Source: Diphasiastrum complanatum (lineage: Eukaryota > Streptophyta > Lycopodiopsida > Lycopodiales > Lycopodiaceae). Taken from it: a stretch of DNA of 64,000 nt. The notes under the pieces were generated by a model. That model saw only the letters and a list, made by a program, of their open reading frames with translations. It was not told where the DNA came from and searched no databases. The DNA is taken from positions 46,384,147 to 46,448,146 of the forward strand of contig CM055110.1 of NCBI GenBank assembly GCA_029204225.1, read 5' to 3'. The first letter of the stretch is position 1; each line of letters starts with the position of its first letter. The translations under genes were made by a program, and so were the position numbers. Below, one piece after another: positions 36,101-43,395 of the stretch.

Positions 36101-37144
36101 CAGTTTATCCACTGCTACATTCTAGCGGTGATGGCACTTTATGAGCAAGTTCTTGGTTGCTTTTGGGGTTGACACCGGCATTTGTGGAGCACCATTGGGG
36201 GCCTCACTCTCACCCACGCTATTTGGAATACATATTGATGAGCTTAAAAGAGTCACTGGACAGAGTAGTGGTATAGGTTTGCACTGTTGCAGACTTGGTA
36301 ACATTTTGTTTGCGATTCTCGATTATGTGGCTCTAGTTTCCATGACTAGAGAGGACCTACAGAGACAGTTTTGCAAATACATAGGCCGACTAGACTAGTG
36401 GGTTTGCTAGTTGCTACTTGTTGTCATTGGAATCTGACACAAACTTGGAACATTCCAAATGACTGAGTCAACATCATTTCTTGCCTCAAAAGTGGCATAC
36501 TTTTCATCAAAAGCTAGATGAGTTCTTAAGTGACTCCTTGGGTCGATTTTGAAATGTGCTATGGATAGTTCCAAACATTATTTCATAAGTCAGAAAAGGG
36601 GCAGGAAAGGAAATGTCGTATAGTGCATGATGAGGTTGACATAATAAATTACATAATACAATAAAGCTTCAATTTGACCATACTAACTGGGGGATGCTAA
36701 GGAACTTACGTTGGAGAGTTTCTAACAAAGTGATTTGATTCATAGCTCTACAAAATAAGATCCTGTTGCTTCTGATTATTTTGAGTCACTTCTTTAGACC
36801 ACAGCAATCAGTTTCATTTGTCTTTTAGCATGCGTAAATGATTGACAAAGTTAAATGCGAAATATGGCACACAAGTACCTGAAAGCAAGACTCCATATGC
36901 AACCTGAATGTCCCAATAGAGGGGTAACACATCGGCCAGAGCCCAGATCCCACATCATAATAGCACCATCCTCATCTCCTGATGCCATGTACCTTCCATC
37001 TGGGGACATAGCCAATGACAACACCATCCCTCTATGTCCTGTAAAAATTCGCATGCATTCCCCTGTTTGGACGTCCCACAGTCTTACAGTTTTATCGCTT
37101 GATCCAGTACTGATATAGTTGCAGTTGACATGCCATTGAACACA
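24123..37144 (-). CDS. TAF5: Transcription initiation factor TFIID subunit 5 (TAF5), C-terminal WD40 exons
   Basis: TAF5 is a core scaffold subunit of TFIID in the nucleus, and its WD40 propeller packs against other TAFs. Four minus-strand exons are resolved: 36879-37144, 24570-24665, 24288-24360 and 24123-24197 with stop TGA at 24123-24125. All have GT-AG borders and phases that join perfectly, giving 169 C-terminal residues. The first exon has two WD blades ([15 protein letters not shown] and [15 protein letters not shown]). The second adds [12 protein letters not shown]. The third and fourth give the conserved TAF5 end [15 protein letters not shown] followed by [13 protein letters not shown]. 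The first intron is 12.2 kb and full of transposons; the next two are 209 and 90 bp. The exon before VQWHVNCNY is not in the window, so the preceding intron exceeds 26.8 kb or the gene is broken there. No coding defect is seen in these exons. Confidence 0.9.
25250..25962 (+). pseudogene. Copia gag C-terminus and protease remnant
   Basis: A CCHC zinc knuckle, [14 protein letters not shown], is encoded near 25566-25607 after a Lys/Gln-rich stretch. The protease block [12 protein letters not shown], with catalytic D-S-G, is near 25752. Stops and frame changes occur between and within these blocks. A Copia-like gag motif ([11 protein letters not shown]-type, frame-broken) is visible upstream near 25280. 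Confidence 0.75.
25971..26399. mobile_element. hAT-like MITE with CGTTTCGAAACG palindrome
   Basis: Exact 8-bp target duplication CTCTCAAT at 25963-25970 and 26400-26407. Terminal inverted repeats begin CAATGTTTCATG and, on the other strand, CAAAGTTTCCTC. Removing the 429 bp restores the copia frame ...[11 protein letters not shown], which proves insertion. Both ends carry CGTTTCG/CGAAACG motifs, including the palindrome CGTTTCGAAACG at 26352-26363. No coding capacity. Confidence 0.9.
26408..27200 (+). pseudogene. Copia integrase
   Basis: The pre-integrase motif [10 protein letters not shown] lies near 26553 and the core starts [15 protein letters not shown] at about 26690. Later core segments are [21 protein letters not shown] near 26770-26830 and [20 protein letters not shown] near 26892. 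It ends LFLGYNN near 27100. A large central part of the core is missing between SDKGGE and RQFAS, so catalytic geometry is lost. Confidence 0.85.
27205..27425 (+). pseudogene. Ty3/Gypsy integrase zinc-finger fragment embedded in Copia
   Basis: This segment encodes an H2C2 finger and the start of a Gypsy integrase core: [26 protein letters not shown] and [13 protein letters not shown], interrupted by a stop. The same order occurs in Gypsy-2 on the minus strand near 44430-44660. It sits between Copia integrase and Copia RT, where no Gypsy sequence belongs. It carries no LTR and has no visible target duplication. Confidence 0.75.
27430..28406 (+). pseudogene. Copia integrase tail and N-terminal reverse transcriptase
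   Basis: RT starts with the Copia signature [17 protein letters not shown] near 27955 and then [20 protein letters not shown]. It continues through [12 protein letters not shown] near 28265 and [14 protein letters not shown] to EPTLYVL near 28375. Frameshifts and stops are frequent. The polymerase continues beyond two insertions at 29134-29160 and 34608. Confidence 0.85.
28415..29133. mobile_element. hAT-like MITE with CGCGTTCCGGAACGCG palindromes
   Basis: 8-bp target duplication ATATTGAG at 28407-28414 and 29134-29141. Ends show the inverted repeat GTTGCAG...CTGCAAC, the right side offset by a few bases. The left end has a dense array of GATCCGGAAC/GTTCCGGATC motifs, including the perfect palindrome CGCGTTCCGGAACGCG at 28465-28480. 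A matching array precedes the right end. The interior holds two copies of CTCGGGGGGCTACCGCCCC around 28770-28815, a motif also present near 34133. Non-coding. Confidence 0.82.
29422..29664. mobile_element. MITE with GGACGCGTCC palindromes
   Basis: The block is flanked by direct repeats GATTTAGACC at 29412-29421 and 29665-29674, consistent with an 8-bp target duplication plus chance matches. GGACGCGTCC occurs at 29508-29517, 29574-29583 and 29603-29612, with many CGTCCG half-sites. The left end CTAAGGAAGCG recurs in inverse orientation at 54326-54336. Non-coding. Confidence 0.65.
29675..30013 (+). repeat. 3' portion of the 5' LTR of a non-autonomous LTR element
   Basis: The sequence ends TTTCCTACA directly before a primer site and shares its last 90 bp (pyrimidine tract, then GTATATGGAGATTGAATG) with 32520-32607. 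Its true left end may be the TGTTAG at 29161, with a MITE inserted between. Confidence 0.7.
30014..30026 (+). other. Primer binding site of non-autonomous LTR element
   Basis: TGGTATCAGAGCC immediately follows the LTR end, complementary to initiator methionine tRNA. Confidence 0.85.
30762..31630 (+). pseudogene. Copia-type gag-like fragment interrupted by a MITE
   Basis: [20 protein letters not shown] near 30810 has the start expected of Copia gag proteins. It continues [14 protein letters not shown] and, after the MITE at 30968-31318, resumes [20 protein letters not shown]. No protease, integrase or RT follows before the 3' LTR, so the element is non-autonomous. Sequence at 31630-32430 is partly open but unrecognised. 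Confidence 0.5.
30968..31318. mobile_element. Complete hAT-like MITE, CATAG termini, AGAAACGCGTTTCT family
   Basis: 351 bp with exact 8-bp target duplication TACCGAAT at 30960-30967 and 31319-31326. Terminal inverted repeats are CATAGATGC on the left and CATAGGTGC on the other strand at the right. Both ends carry GAAACGCG/CGCGTTTC motif arrays, with AGAAACGCGTTTCT near the right end. The interior is AT-rich and non-coding. The 8-bp duplication and short TIRs are diagnostic of the hAT superfamily. Confidence 0.92.
32439..32607 (+). repeat. 3' LTR (shortened) of the non-autonomous LTR element
   Basis: Starts TGTTAGAAATAATAAATG after the purine tract AAGGAGGG and ends TTTCCTACA, the same end as the LTR at 30013. 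At 169 bp it is much shorter than its partner, so an internal deletion is likely. Confidence 0.7.
32608..34100. other. Unassigned sequence in the composite insertion
   Basis: No open frame is recognisable. The text CACTTGATACCACC near 32960 could be a reverse-oriented, mutated LTR/PBS junction, suggesting part of a minus-strand retrotransposon, but no second LTR was identified. Confidence 0.35.
34100..34405. mobile_element. hAT-like MITE right end, AGAAACGCGTTTCT family
   Basis: The right end carries GAGAAACGCGTTTTTAG, AGAAACGCGTG and AGAAATGCGTTTCT and terminates GTGCATCTATG at 34405, mirroring the CATAGATGCA start at 30968. The interior contains CTCAGGGGGCTACCGCCCC, shared with the MITE at 28415-29133. 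The left terminus is lost or unrecognised. Confidence 0.6.
34608..35406 (+). pseudogene. Copia RT C-terminus and RNase H
   Basis: It resumes at the second half of the catalytic YVDD motif, then [12 protein letters not shown] and [12 protein letters not shown]. RNase H starts [20 protein letters not shown] near 35079. It continues [11 protein letters not shown] and [12 protein letters not shown] to [19 protein letters not shown] near 35395. Stops occur near 34727, 34864, 34984 and 35071, and the reading frame changes near 35160. Confidence 0.88.
35462..35890 (+). repeat. Copia 3' LTR
   Basis: 429 bp with perfect inverted ends TGTTAGAAA...TTTCTAACA, preceded by the polypurine tract AATAAGGGGGAG. 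A TATA-like TATTTAAG lies at about 35720. This fixes the right edge of the Copia element. Confidence 0.88.
35919..36397 (+). pseudogene. Non-LTR (LINE) reverse transcriptase fragment
   Basis: RT motif A reads [13 protein letters not shown] near 36035, with Tyr in place of the usual first catalytic Asp. Motif B reads [20 protein letters not shown] near 36190. A degraded motif C region reads [16 protein letters not shown]. The frames differ between A and B. Only about 0.5 kb survives; no endonuclease or ORF1 is attached. Confidence 0.7.
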
Positions 37145-37740
37145 CTGCAAGAAACACAAACATATCATGAGATGATTTTGTACTACAATAATTATGCAAC
37201 TATCTGGTTAGTATGACAAGTGTAATTTATTTATTTTATTAAAATTTCATTTAACAGTTTTATTGCAAAGATTGAGACTGCAATGAAACTGAATGACATA
37301 CAAAGTTGCACTAATCACTTCAGGACAACAAAAGAAAATGTTGGTGGAACAAGCATTACAGAATCAAAAATCAAGACACTAACTTCTTTCATGCCTGGAA
37401 CTTCATATCATGCAGGCACTGATGTTATCAATAGCTACGAAGAAATAAAGTTCCATCAAAACAGCAGAGTGTTCACATCATCAACTTTATCAACAAACTC
37501 ATTATGTCTGAAGTTTCAAACTAGGAAACAGGACATACAAGGCTCAAGCTATATGTTAACGCTTGAATTGTGACAGGTGTGCTTTGCAAAAATAGGTAAA
37601 GTTAGGGACATACATTGTTGTTTGATTGTACTTGGGACCTTACTGGTTCATTTAGATTTCCGAAGTCTTAGATACTTACATTGGGTCTATTTTGAAGTCA
37701 TTTGATTGTCATTGATTCATTTGGAAAGGACCACACACAC
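37145..37740 (-). other. TAF5 intron sequence
   Basis: This lies upstream (in gene direction) of the acceptor TTGCAG before the VQWHVNCNY exon. No upstream TAF5 exon was recognised here or anywhere to 64000. Confidence 0.6.
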
Positions 37741-37883
37741 AGAGTACCAGGATCCGCAGATCCCGCTACCGCAGATCCATACTGATCCGCGGCACCACAA
37801 TATTTACTGTGGATTTTCCAGCCTTCCGCCTCCTATCGCACTCACGATCATCTCTGCCTTTTTTTCCCAGTTCCCTCTACAGA

Positions 37884-40800
37884 AATGGTGCATTCCAACC
37901 TTGCCGATCTGTGGGGCTCGAGGTGGACATTGTATATTGCCTGGTTGAGTTCAGTGCAACCGTCACTCGCCTTAAAGGCCACCTACTCGGCGCACGCGCC
38001 AAAAATGGTGGTACACTGAATGCTGCCCCCTGTGGCAGCATGTCCGTTCCCGTCAGGCAGCGACTTCTGGACACCTACGCGCCACGTCTTGTGGCAGGGA
38101 GAACACCATTTTGGAGGGTGTTCTTCGGTTTTGCACCGCGCCTTACATGGTTGACCCCGAGTTGCTGCCTGCTTGGCTAGCATGCACGAGGAGAGGGAGT
38201 GCATCCTCAGCCAGTCCCTTTGTCTCTCACCCCCCTCAGACAGTTTTGCCACACGCACCCCCATCTGCACCCATTCCGGTGGATCCCGTCCCATCTCGTC
38301 CGCCAGTTGCCACTGCGGTTCCACCACCACCTATTGTTGCTCGCACTCCCCCAATTTATGACTTTCTCATGGACTCTCCACAGCCCGAGCAGGAGCAGGC
38401 CCATGATGCCAGTGACGAGGCCTTCCAGGATGTTGAGGAGATCCCTTTCTCCCTCCCTTCCCATCCGGATGACCTCCCTAGCCAGCAGTCTTCGTATCCC
38501 ATGCCAAATGTTCCCCCTCCACCAGTGCATCCCACTTATGCTGCTGCACCCATCCCTGCCAATGCATCCCACTCTCCCCATTCCACGTCTACAACCGATG
38601 CATCTACTAGTGCCCAGCCTGTCGCGTCATCATCCATTCCCGTCACGTTTGGTGCACCGTGCTGGAGGTCCGCTACCCATCGCCCAACTGGGAGAGTTCT
38701 TAGGCAACAGAGCATTCGCGGCGCGCATCAACCGCACATGGACAGAGAGGCCACACAGGCCGTGGCCAGTCTGCCATCACCGACTCTGAGCCCTTCAGGA
38801 GGGCCTCCCGTCTTGCACAGTCTGTCAGCCCTAGCTGGAGAGTCCCTGGTTCAGAGGTTGTCCGTACACACATGCTGAGGGATAGGGTCGAGTCCTTGTC
38901 TAGAGAGATGGAGCCTCTGCGTCGCCACTGGGCCACTTATGGTTGCAGCATCATGTCCGATGGCTGGACTGATGTCAGGAGGAGGCCGATCCTAAACATA
39001 TTGGTCTCCAGCTACATGGGCACACAGTTTTTGAGGGCCGTGGATTGCAGCATGGGGGGGAGAGTCATATCGGCAGAGTTCATGTTTGATGTCATCAGGT
39101 CTTCCATCCTGTCCATAGGCGCACAGCATGTCGTCACGGTGGTGACGGACAATGCCACGAACTGCATTCACATGGGTGTACTGCTAGAGGCTGAGTTCCC
39201 TCACATTGTTCATACCCCCTGTGCAGCGCACGACATAGGCCTTCTGATGGGGGACATAGGTGCACTTCCCTGGGTTAGAGCCATCGTCCGTGAGGCCCTC
39301 TTCCTGGTGACTTTTGTCACCAGAAAGAGGCGTGTTCTTGCCATGTTCCGGGTGTTCAGCCATCTGAACCTCCGTAAGCCAGCCCTCACACGCTTTGCAT
39401 TCGACTTGGTGGTCATCGACCGTTTGATGAGGTGTAGGGCGCAGCTTCTACAAATGGTTGCTAGTGATCTTTGGCGTGCCAGTACGTTTCGGCACACAGA
39501 GGATGGGGAGCACTTTTCTTCCACGGTGAGGGGAGACCAGTTCTAGAGGGATGCACAGACATTGTCAGGACTGCTTCGACCACTCTACATTGTGCTCCGC
39601 ATGGCTGACAGCGAGGGGTCGACACTTGGACTGGTATATGAGCTCACGGACCGGATTGGCCAGTTCCTGCAGCTGCCCATCTTGCAGCCAGAGAGGTAAG
39701 CGGTATAGTAATGTAATTGGTCTTTATCTTTTCGGTGGTTGCCACAGATTATACCGGGAGACAGGCAGGGCACACCTGGGGGGCCAGTGGCATACCTTCT
39801 TATGTTGATATGATGGAGGAGGCTCTTGATAGGGGGCAGAGTGATTTGGGTTTACCTTCCGCAACTGCTTGGATGCGTGCATCACAGAGTCACAGGCATT
39901 TCTACGACAGCACACCAGAGGAGTCAGCAGATGACTTTGATTGTACCGATCGGGAGGCCATGCAGGGTCCGCATGGTGCACAGGATGAGGCACATGATGA
40001 TCCAGAGGATGGTGCACATGATGAGTCCCAGAGCCCAGAGCATTTGTATTCGGATGCCCAGCTGGACGACTTGATTGCAGAGTTGGATTTAGAGGCCCAG
40101 CAGATGCCGAGCGTCAGGGCGCCCCCATCCTCTCTAGCCAGCATGCCCTGCACAGAGTCTCAGCCAGAGCAGCTACACGAGGTGCCTGCAGTTCCTCCAG
40201 TTCCTCAGAGGGTGTATGTGCGCCGCACAGCACCTCCAGTGCCACCGATGCCATTGAGGCCTGCAGCCTCTCCATCGCCATCCACTTCTGCAGCACCAGG
40301 TCTCCATGGCAGGCCACCATCTGTGCCCAGGTTTTCTCTTGCAGCGCCCACATCCATAGTGGCTCCTCCAGTGGCAGCACCCACGACACATCCTCCTCCT
40401 TTGGCAGCACCCACTCCACCGGCTCCTCCTTTGGCAACACCCAGGATGTACCAGTACCGGCCACCGCAGCGCCCCTTTCAATACATATCGCCACTGTACT
40501 TGCCTCCTGCAGGGACGGCCCCTCCACAGCCAGTTCCTCCACTAGCAGCAGCCCCACGGGCACACACTCCATGGACCTATCCTCCACTATCAACTGCACA
40601 GGGACACCCATCTTTGGCTTCTCTATCCCAACCGGCCTCAGCTTGGGCCCAGCCTAGCCAGCCAGGTGATCTGCATGGGGGTGATGAGGCATTGACGGCT
40701 CCCCTCGTCCACAAGAGACCAGGAAGGCCCAAGGGTGCACCGAACAAGAAAGGCAGAGCACAGAAACAGCCAGGGAAGAGAGGACGACCTCGCAGGGCCT

Positions 40801-40907
40801 CGGGTGCAGGTAGAGGTGCACTATCACAGCCAGCTGGAGCAGGTCTTTTCGGTTTGGCTTGCTTGGGGGCTGATGCGGAGGTAGATTGGGAGGATGTGCC
40901 TATTTAA
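37884..40907 (+). pseudogene. hAT-A transposase (BED finger, DUF659, AT-hook tail), broken
   Basis: The start MVHSNLADLWG at 37884 is followed by a 2-bp insertion and a 57-bp deletion that remove the zinc-finger cysteines. A proline-rich linker follows (38111-38760). The DUF659 transposase core has CSIMSDGWTDVRRRPILNIL near 38950 and VVTDNATNCIHMG near 39145. A possible intron GTAAGC...CCACAG lies at 39695-39747. The proline-rich tail (39750-40907) contains two AT-hooks, KRPGRPKG and KRGRPRR, near 40710-40800. Three frames are used. The C-terminal hAT dimerisation domain was not recognised. Confidence 0.85.
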
Positions 40908-40919
40908 CCCCACAGTTTC

Positions 40920-41205
40920 CCATGTGCAGTTGTTGATGGTCCCTCCATGTGCCCTTGTACCTGCCCCCATTTGTTGTCCCCCCACGTGCTGCATTCCCTT
41001 TGGCCCCATGGCCTGCTCCCCCACAGTGCCCATGTGCTACTGTACCTGCCCCATGTATTGCTCCCCCACATGTTGCACTCCGATTGGGTCCGTGGTCTGC
41101 TCCCCCACAGTGCCCATGTGACGGTGTACCTGTCCGGATTTGCTGCTCCCCCACATGCTGCACTCCCATTGACCCCAAGGTCTGCTCCCCCACAGTGCCC
41201 CCTGT
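40920..41205. repeat. 84-bp subterminal tandem repeats of hAT-A
   Basis: About 3.3 units, each starting near CTGCTCCCCCACAGTGCCC (41013, 41097, 41182), with alternating CCCCCACATGCTGCACTCC. Related 86-bp repeats occur at the same position in hAT-B (62930-63125). Confidence 0.85.
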
Positions 41206-41452
41206 ACAATCCCCCCTTTTTTCTAAACCCTAACCTTTTTTTTTTTTCTGAATTATTTACCCTAATTTACCCTAGTAAAAGGGGTTTTTATTAGAAAATA
41301 AAAAAATAATAATAAAAATTATTATTATTATGGTGCCCCGGACGCGTTTTTTAAAGAAAAAAAAAAACAGAAAAATGCGGGCCCTGCGGACAGTCCGCAG
41401 AACTTGAGACAGAAAGAGGGCGGAAGAGGGAGAGAGAGAGAGTGGGAGAGGC

Positions 41453-41453
<1 letters not shown>

Positions 41454-41521
<68 letters not shown>
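41454..41521. repeat. (AG)n microsatellite with adjoining simple repeats
   Basis: About 33 AG units, followed to about 41810 by purine-rich GA, TG and GAAA simple repeats and one short telomere-like TTTAGGGTTAGGG. The repeat-encoded open frames are not genes. Confidence 0.93.
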
Positions 41522-41524
<3 letters not shown>

Positions 41525-42008
41525 TGTGTGTGTGAAAATTGTGTGAAAAGATATTGTTGATTTGTGTGCATACAGTTGTGTGTGTGGTGATCTGTGTGTG
41601 AGAGAGAGAGAGGAAGAGACAGAGTGTGAGGGACGGAGAGAGAGGATTTGTGTGTGTGCACAGTGTGTGTGTGTGAGTTTAGGATTTAGGTTTAAGGGTG
41701 CTTGGGTTTGGGGTTTAGGGTTAGGGTGGGAGAGAGAGCTTGGATTTCCGTGCTTCTGTGTGTGTGTGTGTGTGTGCGTGTGAGAGAGAGAAAGAAAGAA
41801 AGAAAGAAAGCTTTATTTATGTCTTTTCCATGCCAAAAGGCATATAAGACTGAAGAGGTAGTACAACAGAGTAAATGGAACTCGGACGGGACAGTGCTAT
41901 CAACAGAAAACTAGACTAAAATTAAAACGTAAAACGTAAATCGCTATGTAAAGAAAACTCATCTCTCACGCAAAAGAGGAAATAAATGGCCGTAGCTCAA
42001 AACATCTC

Positions 42009-42943
42009 TCACGTAGGAGAGGGAGAAGAATCTGAAATTTTAAGTTCTGCAATTTTAACCAAGACCGGGCGTCTGTCTCGAAAGAGAGTCCGGAAACCAT
42101 AGGCCTTAGCATCTGCGATGATTTTCTTTCTCTCAGTCCATTGAATGGGCGTCAAGTCTTCATCCATAAAAATAGTAGACCCCTTCAGGCAGCCTCTTTT
42201 ACGCAAAACCTTTTGACGAAGCAAAGCATTTTTGAATCGCAGAAACACTGTGGTGGGTTGGAGCTTACCCACCCAAGCAGGAGATATGACATCCTCTTTG
42301 AGACCAAAGGTGGAATGAATACTTGAGATCTCGTTTTTGATGTTCTTGAATAGATTCAGAAATAACCTGCTTAGAACCCTTGAGCACATCGGCCCAAGAA
42401 CTCTTCGATTGCTCAATTTGTTGCTCCAATGAGTGAACCCGTTCTTGCAGCTGCTTTGACTTGTCTTCTGAATCTGCATTGCCGCTTCCTTCTTCTTCCC
42501 CTTCATCTGATTCCAGTTCATTCTTGAGGTAAGTAACATCAACCTCAAGAAGGCCAACTTTGCCCTGTAGGGCTAAGACCACGTTCTCCAGAGTGGAGAT
42601 TTGGAATGCTTGTTTCTTGATGATCGCAAGCAAGGATGCATTGTCCTCATGAAGAGAATCAAAAACCAGACAAAAATTCAGCTGAAAGAGATGGAGACAA
42701 TGGGGGGGATGAAGATGAAGGGGTGAAAGAGGGAGAGGAGGAAGAAAGAGTAGAGGGGGTAGTGGCAGTAGGAGAAGAGGTGGAGCTTGTGAGAGTGGAG
42801 GGTAGGGGCGAGGGAGAGGAAGTAGGAGAGGGAGGGGGCAAGGTAAAGGGATTTGGAGCTGTAGTAGGGATGGCTGAGAAGAAAAAGGGAGAAGGGAGAG
42901 GGGTTTTCTTCCCCTTCCGATTCACAGATTGCCAATCAGCCAT
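42009..42943 (-). pseudogene. LINE ORF1-like protein relic
   Basis: Three minus-strand frames join in order. First is MADWQSVNRKGKK with a Ser/Pro-rich stretch (42943-42659). Next is a coiled coil, LQERVHSLEQQIEQSKSSW (42633-42265). Last is a C-terminal block with KGSTIFMDEDLTPIQWTERK (42557-42009). Coiled coil plus an RRM-like domain ending in an EDLTP-type motif is the plan of L1-clade ORF1 RNA-binding proteins. No ORF2 endonuclease or RT follows. Two frameshifts make it non-functional. The assignment rests on domain pattern only. Confidence 0.5.
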
Positions 42944-43021
42944 AGTACCACAGCAAGATACATGACTAATGAGGGAAAAGGGTTAGAGGAAAGGCAAAAG
43001 GACAGGCAAAAGGAAGGGCAG

Positions 43022-43379
43022 TGTAATAGTTCCTAACACCACAGTAGGGCAAACACTAACTAATCCACCCAACCTTGCCTACTCCCTGATATAGAGTAAG
43101 CCCCTCCTAGCCCAGTGTGAGAACTGGTAGCATGCTACTGCCAAGTGTTGGCCACGTGGCACTGACGTGGCCGACTGCACGTCGGGACCCAACTGGGGGC
43201 CCTATCCTGGTGACAGGGTCCCTAGGCTGTGTTAGGCCCGCCATGGCTATGGACCGTGCTGGGGCACACTACTCACACTGTCTTGCCCTGTTGGTCATGT
43301 ACGCTGGACACGACCCTGACTGTGGTATCTGACCTATCTGTGTTCTCTAGGGTTCGGCACTGGTTACGAGCTCGTAACA
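43022..43379 (-). repeat. Gypsy-2 3' LTR
   Basis: 358 bp. In element orientation it begins TGTTACGAGCTCGTAAC and ends GGAACTATTACA. Near-identical to 48885-49242. The first 17 bp contain the palindrome GTTACGAGCTCGTAAC. Confidence 0.95.
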
Positions 43380-43395
43380 CTCCCTCCCCCTTAAG
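43380..43395 (-). other. Gypsy-2 polypurine tract
   Basis: On the minus strand the run AAGGGGGAGGGAG directly precedes the 3' LTR and would prime plus-strand synthesis. Confidence 0.85.

Larger units (their letters stand above)
37741..41205 (+). mobile_element. hAT-A: internally deleted hAT transposon copy
   Basis: It starts with a shortened subterminal block of GGATCCGC/GATCCGCGG motifs, runs through a hAT transposase and ends in 84-bp tandem repeats. Against hAT-C it lacks about 180 bp of leader between CAATATTTA and TGTGGATTTTCCAG. Against hAT-B it lacks everything between the transposase C-terminus and GTGCCTATTTA, including the second ORF. Neither a CATAG start nor a CTATG end survives, so both termini are damaged. 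Confidence 0.75.

Noticed and set aside
40114-40611. 165-codon minus-strand frame inside hAT-A
   Set aside because: Antisense shadow of the proline-rich transposase tail.
41709-41730. Telomere-like TTTAGGG units, and CCCTAAACCCTAAA near 52703 and 53882
   Set aside because: Only two or three units each, within simple-repeat or unrelated sequence; not a telomere or an interstitial telomeric array.
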